9,754 nucleotides of DNA from Deltaproteobacteria bacterium UBA5754 (GTDB lineage Bacteria > Desulfobacterota > Dissulfuribacteria > Dissulfuribacterales > UBA5754), in the NCBI GenBank assembly GCA_002419025.1, contig DIFG01000023.1, positions 1 to 9,754 on the forward strand, read 5' to 3'. The translations under genes were made by a program, and so were the position numbers. Within the stretch, counting starts at the first letter, position 1. Each line of letters starts with the position of its first letter. Below the pieces are notes generated by a model. The model saw nothing but the letters and a program-made list of their open reading frames with translations, made no database searches and was not told the DNA's origin. Of the stretch, positions 1 through 6,915 are shown piece after piece.

Positions 1-9
1 TCTTTATTG

Positions 10-86
<77 letters not shown>

Positions 87-96
87 AGCATGTGTG

Positions 97-172
97 TGGT
101 GGGCGAAACAGGGATCGAACCTGTGACCCTCGGCTTGTAAGGCCGATGCTCTCCCAGCTGAGCTATTCGCCC
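97..172 (-). tRNA. tRNA-Val (anticodon UAC)
   Basis: The reverse complement is a canonical 76-nt tRNA. The acceptor stem GGGCGAA/TTCGCCC is perfect, the D arm is GCTC/GAGC, the anticodon stem-loop is CGGCC TTAC AAGCCG-like with anticodon TAC (Val), the T loop is TTCGATC, and CCA is encoded at 97-99. It follows lon on the same strand and precedes tRNA-Asp. Its own promoter lies at 188-216. The pair tRNA-Val, tRNA-Asp after lon is an arrangement I associate with delta-type proteobacteria. Confidence 0.97.
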
Positions 173-187
173 CAAAAGGTGACGGTG

Positions 188-216
188 TATTTATCAGGTA
201 AACCCTTACCCGTCAA
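188..216 (-). promoter_or_regulatory. Sigma70-type promoter of tRNA-Val/tRNA-Asp
   Basis: On the minus strand, TTGACG (211-216) is a 5/6 match to the -35 box. A 17-nt spacer leads to TAAATA (188-193) as the -10. The -10 ends 15 nt before the first base of tRNA-Val, leaving a short leader. The tRNA-Leu promoter at 6199-6227 has exactly the same spacer and the same 15-nt distance, which supports this choice. The -10 itself is a weak match. Confidence 0.65.
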
Positions 217-236
217 GCAAAAAACTAAACCCTTAC
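199..236. repeat. Pair of 11-bp direct repeats around the tRNA-Val promoter
   Basis: TAAACCCTTAC occurs exactly at 199-209 and again at 226-236, 27 bp apart. The first copy fills most of the -35/-10 spacer and also forms a small inverted repeat, GGTAA-ACCC-TTACC (197-210). The second lies just upstream of the -35. Such placement would suit an operator, but no known regulator site is recognised and chance cannot be excluded. Confidence 0.35.
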
Positions 237-274
237 AAAGTATGAGCAATTTCTTCATCGCATTTCCATCGCAC

Positions 275-291
275 AAAACAACCTTTCGGTT
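275..291 (-). terminator. Possible weak intrinsic terminator after lon
   Basis: On the minus strand, AACC-GAAA-GGTT (280-291) forms a short stem with a stable GNRA-type tetraloop. It is followed by G and four T (275-278). It overlaps the lon TAA stop (291-293). The stem has only four pairs, so termination here would be inefficient; no better candidate lies between lon and tRNA-Val. Confidence 0.35.
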
Positions 292-2708
292 TACTGCGCC
301 GGTGTGTTGTGCGAAGAAATGGTAAAGTCGCTAAAAATCGAATCCAACGACACATCCTTGAACAGTGTTTCCCCTTCTTTCAGAATCAGAGCCCGCTGCA
401 GCACCTCATCAACATCGTCCACCAGATCGACAGTCAGACTGTTGCGGATTTTTTGCGGCACATCGCGAAGATTGCGCTCGTTTTCCTTGGGAATCAATAC
501 ATGGGTAATGCCACCTCGCTTGGCCGCCAGCAGTTTTTCGGTCAATCCACCAATAGGCAGCACCCGGCCGCGCAGGGTGATTTCCCCGGTCATGGCCAGT
601 TTCCGGTCCACGGGCAACTTGAGTATTGCAGAGACGATGGCGGTGGCAATAGTAATGCCCGCCGACGGCCCGTCCTTGGGAATGGCCCCCTCGGGTACAT
701 GCACATGGATGTCGATCTTCTGATAGAAATCTGAGTCCAGTCCAAGCCGCATGGCCCGAGACCGCACATAGGATAGTGCCGCCTGCGCCGATTCCTGCAT
801 AACGTCGCCAAGTTTGCCGGTAATGGTCAGTTTACCGGATCCGGGCATGATGGTAGCCTCGATCTGCAACAGTTCGCCGCCAACCTCGGTCCAGGCCATA
901 CCGGTGGACAAGCCGATCTCATGGCGTTCCTCGGCAAGACCAAAGCGATATTTAGGAACGCCAAGGTAGCGCTCAACTGCCTGGGGCGAGATACGGTACT
1001 TTTTCCGTGGCTCCTTGTTTTTGAGTCGCTCGCGCGCCACTTTGCGGCAGATAGAGGCAATCGTCCGCTCCAGGCTGCGCACCCCGGCTTCCCGGGTGTA
1101 GCGGCGGATGACATCCAGGATGGCTTTTTCGTTGAGTGCAATCTCGTCGGGTTTAAAGCCGTTGGCCTCAAGCTGTTTGGGCAGAAGGAACTCGCTGGCG
1201 ATGTTGAGTTTTTCTTCCTCAGTATAACCGTTGAGCTGGATGATCTCCATGCGGTCCTGCAATGGTGCCGGAATGCCGTGCAGATGGTTGGCTGTGGTGA
1301 TAAAAAACACCTCGGACAGGTCGTAATCGACATCCAGATAATGATCGTTGAAGGCGTAGTTCTGTTCCGGGTCAAGAACCTCGAGCAGGGCTGCCGATGG
1401 ATCGCCGCGAAAATCGACGCTCATCTTGTCGACCTCGTCAAGACAGAACACCGGATTGATCACCCCGGCCTTTTGCATGGAAAGGATAATTTTTCCTGGC
1501 ATGGCGCCAATGTAGGTGCGTCGGTGGCCACGAATCTCAGCCTCGTCGCGCACCCCGCCCAACGACAGACGGACAAATTCACGCCCCATAGCCCGGGCGA
1601 TGGACCGGCAGACCGACGTCTTACCCACGCCTGGAGGGCCGACCAGACACAGGATCGGTCCGCGAATTTTTTTCACCTGCGCCTGAACCGCCAAATATTC
1701 GAGAATCCGTTCTTTGGGTTTTTCCAAGCCGTAATGGTCCTCGTTGAGCACCACTTCGGCCCGTTCAATGTCAATCTTGGAATGCGATTTCTTTTTCCAC
1801 GGCAAGCTGATGATCGCATCGATATAGTTACGCACCACCGTGGTTTCAGCAGACATCGGCGGCATCTGGCGGAGCTTTTTAAATTCCTTGCTCACCTTGT
1901 CCTTAACCGCCTTGGGCAGGCGCTTCTTGTCAATGGCCTGTTGCAGTTCGGTCAGATCGTCGCCCCCCTCCCCCTGCCCCATCTCATCCTGAATGGCCCG
2001 CATTTTTTCGGAAAGATAGTAGTTACGCTGGGTGGCGTTCATCTTCTTCTTCACTTTGGCATGGATATCCTTTTCCATCTCGGAGAGTTCCATCTCCCGA
2101 TAAAGAATTTCCAGGACCGTGGAGATGCGTTGTGGCAAACTGACCAGTTCGAGGATCGACTGTTTTTCCTCGGTTCGCAATTGGATATGGGAAGAGATAA
2201 GGTCGACCATCCGGGACGGTTCTTCCAAGGCGGTGATCGACTTGAGCACCTCGCGCGGCAGTTTCTTGTTGGTCAGGGTGTACTGATCAAAGGCCTTGCG
2301 TAGTTCGCGAAGAAAGGCGGGCACGTCTTCCCGCTCGACTTCAACGTCCGGGGACTCGACCAGCCTAACTGAATAAAAGGAATCCTCACGATCGCCACCC
2401 TCGAAAGCGCCTACGATAATCGCCCGCCGCTTGCCTTCCACCAAGGCCTTGATCGTCCCGTCTGGCAGGCGAAGAAGCTGCATCACCGAAGCAAGGGTGC
2501 CCAGAGAATAGAGATGTTTTTGTTCGGGATCGTCCACCCGTGCATCTTTCTGGGTTACCAAAAAAATAAGCGAACGATTTTCCATGGCCGCCTCGAGCGC
2601 CATGATTGATTTTTTTCTCCCCACAACCAGGGGGGCGACCATGCCCGGAAAGAGCACAATGTCCCGGAGTGGCATTAAGGGATAAGTTTCGGCAGTCAGT
2701 TCACTCAT
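291..2708 (-). CDS. lon: ATP-dependent protease Lon (LonA type)
   Basis: Cytoplasmic AAA+ serine protease that unfolds and degrades damaged and short-lived regulatory proteins as a homohexamer. The 805 residues show the LonA layout. The N-terminal substrate domain (about 10-205) opens with PLMPLRDIVLFPGM. A helical linker follows to about 300. The AAA+ module has Walker A GPPGVGKT (357-364) and Walker B FCLDEVDK with D424 and E425. The protease domain (about 595-780) has catalytic S682 in PKDGPSAG and K725 in GGLTEKLLAAKRGG, each three positions beyond the E. coli Ser679/Lys722 pair. The length is about 20 residues above E. coli Lon, mostly a C-terminal tail. ATG lies 9 nt after the clpX stop and has no clear Shine-Dalgarno site, so translational coupling to clpX is likely. 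Last protein gene of the tig-clpP-clpX-lon cluster; nothing essential is missing. Confidence 0.98.
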   Translation of the reverse strand: MSELTAETYPLMPLRDIVLFPGMVAPLVVGRKKSIMALEAAMENRSLIFLVTQKDARVDDPEQKHLYSLGTLASVMQLLRLPDGTIKALVEGKRRAIIVGAFEGGDREDSFYSVRLVESPDVEVEREDVPAFLRELRKAFDQYTLTNKKLPREVLKSITALEEPSRMVDLISSHIQLRTEEKQSILELVSLPQRISTVLEILYREMELSEMEKDIHAKVKKKMNATQRNYYLSEKMRAIQDEMGQGEGGDDLTELQQAIDKKRLPKAVKDKVSKEFKKLRQMPPMSAETTVVRNYIDAIISLPWKKKSHSKIDIERAEVVLNEDHYGLEKPKERILEYLAVQAQVKKIRGPILCLVGPPGVGKTSVCRSIARAMGREFVRLSLGGVRDEAEIRGHRRTYIGAMPGKIILSMQKAGVINPVFCLDEVDKMSVDFRGDPSAALLEVLDPEQNYAFNDHYLDVDYDLSEVFFITTANHLHGIPAPLQDRMEIIQLNGYTEEEKLNIASEFLLPKQLEANGFKPDEIALNEKAILDVIRRYTREAGVRSLERTIASICRKVARERLKNKEPRKKYRISPQAVERYLGVPKYRFGLAEERHEIGLSTGMAWTEVGGELLQIEATIMPGSGKLTITGKLGDVMQESAQAALSYVRSRAMRLGLDSDFYQKIDIHVHVPEGAIPKDGPSAGITIATAIVSAILKLPVDRKLAMTGEITLRGRVLPIGGLTEKLLAAKRGGITHVLIPKENERNLRDVPQKIRNSLTVDLVDDVDEVLQRALILKEGETLFKDVSLDSIFSDFTISSHNTPAQ

Positions 2709-2717
2709 AGGCTACTA

Positions 2718-3986
2718 TCAGGCGAGTTTCTTCGTTTCGGCATTCTCATAGAGGATAACCGGATACTCCCCCTGGGTAATGACCTGTTCATTGATGACGC
2801 ATTCTGTGGCATGCTCTTCTGATGGCAACTCATACATGACGTCAAGCATGCATTCTTCCATGACCGAACGCAGTCCGCGCGCCCCGGATTTACGAGCCAG
2901 GGCTTTCTGGGCAATGGCCTTGAAAGCGCCTTCGGTGAAACGCAGGGTAATACCCTCGTAGGCGAACAGTTTTTCGAACTGCTTGCTCAGCGCATTTTTC
3001 GGTTCCTTGAGGATGCGGATCAGATCGTCCTCCACCAACTCCTCCATGGTGGCGATGACCGGCAGACGGCCGACCAGTTCCGGGATTAGACCGAACTTGA
3101 GCAGATCTTCAGGCTGAATCGAGGCCAGGATCTCGCCAATGGTACGTTCCTTCTGGCTGACCACCTTGGCACCGAAGCCCATGGCCTGGGTCCCGGTCCG
3201 CCGCTTGATCACGCCATCCAGGCCGACAAAGGCGCCGCCGACGATGAAGAGGATATTGGTGGTGTCGATGCGCACCAGTTCTTGCTGGGGATGCTTACGG
3301 CCACCCTTGGGCGGCACTGAGGCCATGGTGCCCTCAATAATTTTGAGCAGGGCCTGCTGCACCCCTTCGCCGGAAACATCGCGGGTCAGGGAGGCGGAGT
3401 CGGATTTGCGGGCGATCTTGTCGATTTCGTCGATGTAGATAATACCGCGCTGGGCCTTCTCGATGTCGTAATCGGCCGCCTGGAGGAGACTGACCAAAAT
3501 ATTTTCCACATCTTCGCCAACATACCCCGCTTCGGTCAGCGTGGTGGCGTCAGCGATGGTGAACGGCACTTTGAGCAGCCGGGCCAGGGTCTGGGCCACC
3601 AGGGTCTTGCCGCTGCCGGTTGGACCGATGAGGATAATGTTCGACTTCTGCAGCTCGACCTCGTCACTGCCCACAGGCGGTGCATTGATCCGCTTGTAGT
3701 GGTTATGCACTGCCACCGACAAGATCCGCTTGGCATGATCCTGACCGATGACATACTGGTCGAGATAGGCTTTGATCTCCTTGGGCTTGAGCACCTGCTG
3801 GCCGAAATCAACCGGTTCGCCTTCCTCTTCAGAGGAATCGGTTATGATCTCATTACACAGGGCAATGCATTCATCGCAAATATAGACATTAGGTCCGGCG
3901 ATCAGCTTGCCGACCTCTTCCTGGTTCTTGCCGCAGAAAGAACAGACGCAGGAAATGTCAGGGTCATCATGAAATTCGTTGTTCAC
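2718..3986 (-). CDS. clpX: ATP-dependent Clp protease ATP-binding subunit ClpX
   Basis: Hexameric AAA+ unfoldase that recognises tagged substrates and threads them into ClpP. The start chosen is GTG at 3986 (422 residues). GGGGAG at 3995-4000 lies 8 nt before it, but only 2 nt before the alternative GTG at 3992, which would give 424 residues and overlap the clpP stop. With this start the zinc-binding cysteines are C15, C18, C37 and C40, matching E. coli ClpX numbering. Then come Walker A GPTGSGKT (121-128), pore loop GYVGED (154-159), Walker B IIYIDEIDK with D186/E187, the RKH pore loop (230-232), an IGF-type ClpP-docking loop reading MGF (269-271), and sensor-2 GARGLR (368-373). All functional motifs are intact. 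It sits directly after clpP and 9 nt before lon, so the three are almost certainly co-transcribed. Confidence 0.97.
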   Translation of the reverse strand: MNNEFHDDPDISCVCSFCGKNQEEVGKLIAGPNVYICDECIALCNEIITDSSEEEGEPVDFGQQVLKPKEIKAYLDQYVIGQDHAKRILSVAVHNHYKRINAPPVGSDEVELQKSNIILIGPTGSGKTLVAQTLARLLKVPFTIADATTLTEAGYVGEDVENILVSLLQAADYDIEKAQRGIIYIDEIDKIARKSDSASLTRDVSGEGVQQALLKIIEGTMASVPPKGGRKHPQQELVRIDTTNILFIVGGAFVGLDGVIKRRTGTQAMGFGAKVVSQKERTIGEILASIQPEDLLKFGLIPELVGRLPVIATMEELVEDDLIRILKEPKNALSKQFEKLFAYEGITLRFTEGAFKAIAQKALARKSGARGLRSVMEECMLDVMYELPSEEHATECVINEQVITQGEYPVILYENAETKKLA

Positions 3987-4000
3987 CGTCACTTCTCCCC
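3984..4000 (-). promoter_or_regulatory. clpX ribosome binding site that decides between two GTG starts
   Basis: On the minus strand GGGGAG (3995-4000) lies inside the last codons of clpP. The spacing to GTG at 3984-3986 is 8 nt, which is ideal. The spacing to the GTG at 3990-3992, which overlaps the clpP TGA, is only 2 nt. The downstream GTG is therefore favoured. Either way translation of clpX is tightly linked to the end of clpP. Confidence 0.6.
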
Positions 4001-4591
4001 ACCCAGCTCCTCACGGTTGGCCAAGACTTTATCGATAATGCCGTACTGGCAAGCTTCGGCGGCGCTCATGAAGTTGTCACGTTCCGTGTCAGCCTGAACC
4101 TTCTTGAGAGACTTTCCGGTGTGGTTGGACAAAATGATATTGAGATCATGGCGCATCCGCAGGATCTCACGGGCATGAATGTCAATGTCCGTGGCTTGGC
4201 CCTGATAACCGCCCATGGGCTGGTGGATCATGATCCTTGAATTGGGCAAGGCAAACCGTTTGCCAGCGGCACCGCTGGCCAAAAGCAAGGCGCCCATAGA
4301 GGCAGCCTGCCCCATGCAGAGGGTGGCCACATCGCAACGAATATATTGCATGGTGTCGTAGATGGCCATCCCGGCAGTTACCGACCCGCCGGGGGAATTG
4401 ATATAAAAGGTGATATCCTTATCCGGATCCTCGGCCTCAAGAAACAGCAACTGGGCAACAACCACACTGGCAACGTCGTCGTTGACCTGGCTGCCAAGAA
4501 AGATGATACGCTCCTTGAGCAGCCGGGAATAAATATCGTAAGCCCGTTCGCCGCGCGGACTCTGTTCAACAACCATGGGAACCAGATTCAT
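3989..4591 (-). CDS. clpP: ATP-dependent Clp protease proteolytic subunit ClpP
   Basis: Serine peptidase that forms the tetradecameric barrel fed by ClpX (or ClpA/ClpC). The start chosen is ATG at 4591 (200 residues, MNLVPMVVEQ...), because this is the usual ClpP N-terminus and GGAG lies 7 nt upstream. The longer frame from ATG 4639 adds 16 residues unlike ClpP, and that ATG falls inside the terminator-like stem at 4616-4640. The catalytic triad is S98 in GQAASMG, H123 in RIMIHQP and D172 in TERDNFM. The SPGGSVTAGMAIYD oxyanion-region motif is at about 66-79. Length is normal for the family. The gene follows tig and abuts clpX. If transcription stops partly at the hairpin after tig, clpP-clpX-lon would depend on readthrough or on a promoter I cannot identify. 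Confidence 0.97.
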   Translation of the reverse strand: MNLVPMVVEQSPRGERAYDIYSRLLKERIIFLGSQVNDDVASVVVAQLLFLEAEDPDKDITFYINSPGGSVTAGMAIYDTMQYIRCDVATLCMGQAASMGALLLASGAAGKRFALPNSRIMIHQPMGGYQGQATDIDIHAREILRMRHDLNIILSNHTGKSLKKVQADTERDNFMSAAEACQYGIIDKVLANREELGGEK

Positions 4592-4602
4592 GTTTTTTCT
4601 CC
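4589..4602 (-). promoter_or_regulatory. clpP ribosome binding site fixing the shorter start
   Basis: On the minus strand GGAG (4599-4602) is followed by AAAAAAC and then ATG (4589-4591), a spacing of 7 nt. The upstream ATG (4637-4639) has no such site and lies within a perfect hairpin stem, so the shorter clpP start is preferred. Confidence 0.75.
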
Positions 4603-4612
4603 GGAATTCGTC

Positions 4613-4640
4613 AAAAATGGCGAGCCATCGGCTCGCCATT
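4613..4640 (-). terminator. Strong hairpin with T-run between tig and clpP (terminator or attenuator)
   Basis: A perfect 11-bp inverted repeat, AATGGCGAGCC (4616-4626) and GGCTCGCCATT (4630-4640), encloses a 3-nt loop. On the minus strand it is followed by a T-run (TTTTT, 4613-4617, two of them paired) and then GACG. It begins 23 nt after the tig stop and ends 21 nt before the clpP start. The geometry fits a rho-independent terminator that would lower clpP-clpX-lon expression relative to tig. It could also protect the 3' end of a processed tig transcript. Confidence 0.7.
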
Positions 4641-4663
4641 GGAAAGTACCGGCCGCGACCTGA

Positions 4664-5986
4664 TCAGGCCTCGGCTTGCTCCGAAGCCGGTTCTGTGACC
4701 GCAACTTCGGTGAATTTAGCCTGCTCGCGCAGGAAGTTAAGCACCTTCTCGTTGTGCAGTTCATTCATAAACGGGAGAATTTCCTCCCGCCGTTTGAAGT
4801 ATTTCTTCACTTCATCAAGGGTCATCCGGTACTGATCGGCAATGCGCTGATAACCGCGTTGAATATCCTCGTCGGCGATTTTGATCTCCTCGACTTCGGC
4901 TATTTTTTTCAAGAGAAAATCACCCTTGACCCGCTTAACCGCGACTTCCTTGTTCTTCTCCACCAGATCATTCAGATTGATACCGGCGGACTCGAACGAC
5001 AGACCGCTACGTTTGAGATTTTCTTCAGTCTCTTTAAGCATTTCCTGAATCTCAAAGTTCACCAGCCGCTGTGGCACCTCGAAAGGGTTGAGTTCGATCA
5101 GCTTGTGCATAATTCTATCATTCAAATCACCCTGAAGAGTGTCGTCCTTGGCTTTTTGCAGCCGCTGGCGGATATCTTCCTTGAGGTCAGCCAGGGTGTT
5201 CAGTTCAGGCTTGATGTCCTTGGCGAACTCGTCGTCGAGTGCCGGCTTGATCCGCACCTTGACGTCTTTGATATCCACCTTGAATTCTACGTTTTTTCCT
5301 GCAATCGCTGGATTAGGGTAATCGGCGGGAAAGGTGATCTCGTAGAGGGTTTTGTCACCCTTTTTCAAACCGAATAATTTTTCCTCGAAATCCTTGCCCA
5401 GGCGATGCATGCCCATATCGACGCTGAAGTTCTCGTTGTGCACTTCCTTCATAGCCTTACCGTTATGGAAGCCCTGAAAATCAACGATCGCGACATCGTC
5501 CAGGGCAATGGCATGCCCTTCCTCGGCAGTCTGCAAGACCGCCTGGTGCCGCTGCAGCAAGGTCACTTCCTTCTCGACCTCTTCCTCTCCGACCGTAACC
5601 ACAGGTTTCTCCACCTCGAGTCCCTTGTACTCCTTGAGTTCGATCTGCGGTTTGATGTCGATCATGGCCACATAGAGAAAAGTACCGTCTTCGGTAAATT
5701 TGTGTTCGGTGATTTCCGGGTGCACCACGGGATCAAGCTTCTCTTTCTCGACAGCTTCGAAATAACTGTCCTGCACCAGTTTCTCACCCACCTCGTTCTC
5801 GACCTGCGCCTTGAAATTATTTTCGAGCACACTCTGGGGAATTTTGCCACGGCGGAAACCCTTCAGTTTGACATCCTTATTGATCTTGGCATAGGCCTTG
5901 TCGAGGGCTGGACCCACGGTTTCCTTAGGAAGGGTGATGGTCAGTTTCCTTGTCAGCTCTGAGAGATTTTCGACGACGATTTCCAT
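4664..5986 (-). CDS. tig: Trigger factor, ribosome-bound chaperone and peptidyl-prolyl isomerase
   Basis: First chaperone to meet nascent chains at the ribosomal exit tunnel (L23). The 440 residues match the family length (E. coli 432). The N-terminal ribosome-binding domain (1 to about 145) carries the signature GFRRGKIP (43-50). The FKBP-like PPIase domain follows (about 160-245, starting DVAIVDFQGFHNGK). The helical SurA-like chaperone domain (about 250-430) ends in an Ala/Glu-rich tail. ATG at 5986 is preceded by AGAGGA with about 10 nt spacing. No convincing terminator lies between tRNA-Leu and this gene, so the tRNA promoter probably also drives tig. First protein gene of the tig-clpP-clpX-lon cluster. 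Confidence 0.97.
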   Translation of the reverse strand: MEIVVENLSELTRKLTITLPKETVGPALDKAYAKINKDVKLKGFRRGKIPQSVLENNFKAQVENEVGEKLVQDSYFEAVEKEKLDPVVHPEITEHKFTEDGTFLYVAMIDIKPQIELKEYKGLEVEKPVVTVGEEEVEKEVTLLQRHQAVLQTAEEGHAIALDDVAIVDFQGFHNGKAMKEVHNENFSVDMGMHRLGKDFEEKLFGLKKGDKTLYEITFPADYPNPAIAGKNVEFKVDIKDVKVRIKPALDDEFAKDIKPELNTLADLKEDIRQRLQKAKDDTLQGDLNDRIMHKLIELNPFEVPQRLVNFEIQEMLKETEENLKRSGLSFESAGINLNDLVEKNKEVAVKRVKGDFLLKKIAEVEEIKIADEDIQRGYQRIADQYRMTLDEVKKYFKRREEILPFMNELHNEKVLNFLREQAKFTEVAVTEPASEQAEA

Positions 5987-6097
5987 GGACTGCGGTTCCT
6001 CTTGTTCGATTTGCCGAGGCTATTACCCCAACGGCGTTGTGTATGGTCAGCCCGCTTTTTTACCTGTAGGCGTGCTGTGCTTGATGACGGGAATCAT

Positions 6098-6183
6098 TGG
6101 TGCGAGAGGGGGGACTCGAACCCCCAAGGGCCAGGCCCGCTGGATCCTAAGTCCAGTGCGTCTACCAATTCCGCCACTCTCGC
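6098..6183 (-). tRNA. tRNA-Leu (anticodon UAG)
   Basis: The reverse complement is an 86-nt class II tRNA. The acceptor stem GCGAGAG/CTCTCGC is perfect, the anticodon stem CTGGA/TCCAG encloses CTTAGGA (anticodon TAG, Leu, CUN codons), a long variable arm follows, the T loop is TTCGAGT, and CCA is encoded at 6098-6100. It sits 111 nt upstream of tig on the same strand with no terminator seen between them. Confidence 0.97.
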
Positions 6184-6198
6184 ACAGGGGCATGGGCA

Positions 6199-6227
6199 AA
6201 TCTAATCTCAGCACTGAATGAAGTCAA
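6199..6227 (-). promoter_or_regulatory. Sigma70-type promoter of tRNA-Leu and probably tig
   Basis: On the minus strand TTGACT (6222-6227, 5/6 match) is followed by a 17-nt spacer and TAGATT (6199-6204, 4/6 match). The -10 ends 15 nt before the tRNA-Leu 5' base, the same geometry as the tRNA-Val promoter. It is the only good promoter seen upstream of the tig-clpP-clpX-lon cluster. Confidence 0.7.
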
Positions 6228-6245
6228 GAAAACAGGCATTATTGC

Positions 6246-6274
6246 TTGCATCCTGCCGGTTCGATAGATATAAG
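6246..6274 (+). promoter_or_regulatory. Possible promoter facing ndk
   Basis: TTGCAT (6246-6251), a 17-nt spacer and TATAAG (6269-6274, 5/6 match to the -10 box) lie back to back with the tRNA-Leu promoter. A transcript would start at the left edge of the palindromic element at 6272-6428 and give ndk a leader of about 200 nt. The -35 is weak (3/6), so this is tentative. Confidence 0.35.
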
Positions 6275-6428
6275 GGAACCATTAAAAAATGGTCCCTTCG
6301 CCCAATGGCTGTGTTGCTCGTCGGTCAAAAATACTCACATACAGGAAAGAGGGCGGACACAGAGGTCCGCCCCTACGACCTCCTCGCGCCTTGCTCTCGA
6401 ACGAAAATCCTCATTTTTCAAGGCTCCC
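6272..6428. repeat. Palindromic intergenic element, copy A, with a nested hairpin
   Basis: Imperfect inverted repeat of about 157 bp filling most of the gap between tRNA-Leu and ndk. The outer ends GGGAACC (6274-6280) and GGCTCCC (6422-6428) pair 6 of 7, and AAAAATG (6285-6291) pairs perfectly with CATTTTT (6412-6418). The left end also folds on itself, AAGGGAACCATT with AATGGTCCCTT. It shares GCTGYGTTGCT (6308-6318) and CGCGCCTTGC (6385-6394) with copy C at 8898-9025, and its first 45 bases match copy B at the window end in about 40 positions. No transposase is present, so it could be a REP- or MITE-like element. An open frame running into ndk through it is not considered coding. Confidence 0.7.
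6351..6372. repeat. GC-rich hairpin nested in the apex of element A
   Basis: GGGCGGAC (6351-6358) and GTCCGCCC (6365-6372) form a perfect 8-bp stem with a 6-nt loop, followed by CTAC. It resembles the short GTAGGGGC-type hairpin repeats scattered in many bacterial genomes. It occupies the position where the partner of the left inner arm of element A would be expected, suggesting that one repeat inserted into another. Confidence 0.6.
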
Positions 6429-6482
6429 ATAAGGGGACCTCAAGGAAACCGAACCATCAATCTTACGGAGGACGGAAAAAAC

Positions 6483-6896
6483 ATGGAAAGGACGCTTTCG
6501 ATCATAAAACCGGATGGGGTCTCTCGAGGCCTCATAGGCGAGGTCATCAGGCGCTTCGAGGCCGCTGGTATCCGCATCGTTGCCATGAAGATGCTCCACC
6601 TGAGCAAGAAGGAGGCCGAAGGCTTTTACGCCGTCCACCGGACAAAGCCCTTCTTTGGGAGCCTCACGGATTTCATGTCCTCAGGCCCCATCGTCGTCAT
6701 GGTGCTTGAAGGGGAAGACGTCATCCAGCGCAACCGGGAACTCATGGGGGCCACAAACTTTAAGGAGGCAAAGCCCGGGACCATCAGGGCCGACTTCGCC
6801 ACGGACATAGAAAAAAACGTGGTCCATGGTTCGGATGCGCCGGAAACGGCAAAGTCCGAGATCGCATACTTCTTCTCTGCCCTCGATATCACCTGA
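6483..6896 (+). CDS. ndk: Nucleoside diphosphate kinase
   Basis: Transfers the gamma-phosphate of ATP to nucleoside diphosphates through a phosphohistidine, balancing (d)NTP pools in the cytosol. The 137 residues are normal for a bacterial Ndk. The start MERTLSIIKPDGV includes ATP-binding K9, and catalytic H115 lies in NVVHGSD. R87 sits in the conserved NRELMGATN segment and SEIAYFF closes the protein. ATG at 6483 is chosen because GGAGGA (6467-6472) lies 10 nt upstream and the family N-terminus starts here. The open frame continues upstream only through the palindromic element. thiL follows after 19 nt, suggesting one transcript. Confidence 0.97.
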   Translation: MERTLSIIKPDGVSRGLIGEVIRRFEAAGIRIVAMKMLHLSKKEAEGFYAVHRTKPFFGSLTDFMSSGPIVVMVLEGEDVIQRNRELMGATNFKEAKPGTIRADFATDIEKNVVHGSDAPETAKSEIAYFFSALDIT

Positions 6897-6915
6897 ACCC
6901 TTTAGGCCCTTTCCC

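Noticed and set aside
921..2303. A 460-codon open frame on the plus strand, antisense to lon
   Set aside because: It lies wholly within lon, which has every family motif. The translation has no recognisable domain and no ribosome binding site, and long antisense frames are expected here.
4676..5962. Plus-strand open frames antisense to trigger factor (233 and 185 codons)
   Set aside because: They mirror the charged helical codons of tig, giving Leu/Phe/His-rich translations with no family resemblance.
3720..6020. Heat-shock sigma32-type promoter or CIRCE operator ahead of tig or clpP
   Set aside because: I looked for CTTGAA-like/CCCCAT-like boxes and the CIRCE inverted repeat and found no convincing match.
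6098..6183. tRNA-Leu as an integration (att) site for a genomic island on its right
   Set aside because: Islands usually use the tRNA 3' end, which here faces tig at 6098, not the right-hand segment. No second copy of the tRNA end or integrase gene is present.
6246..6482. Upstream extension of ndk, as if a longer fusion protein
   Set aside because: It runs through the palindromic element. The ndk family start and GGAGGA ribosome binding site are at 6467-6485.
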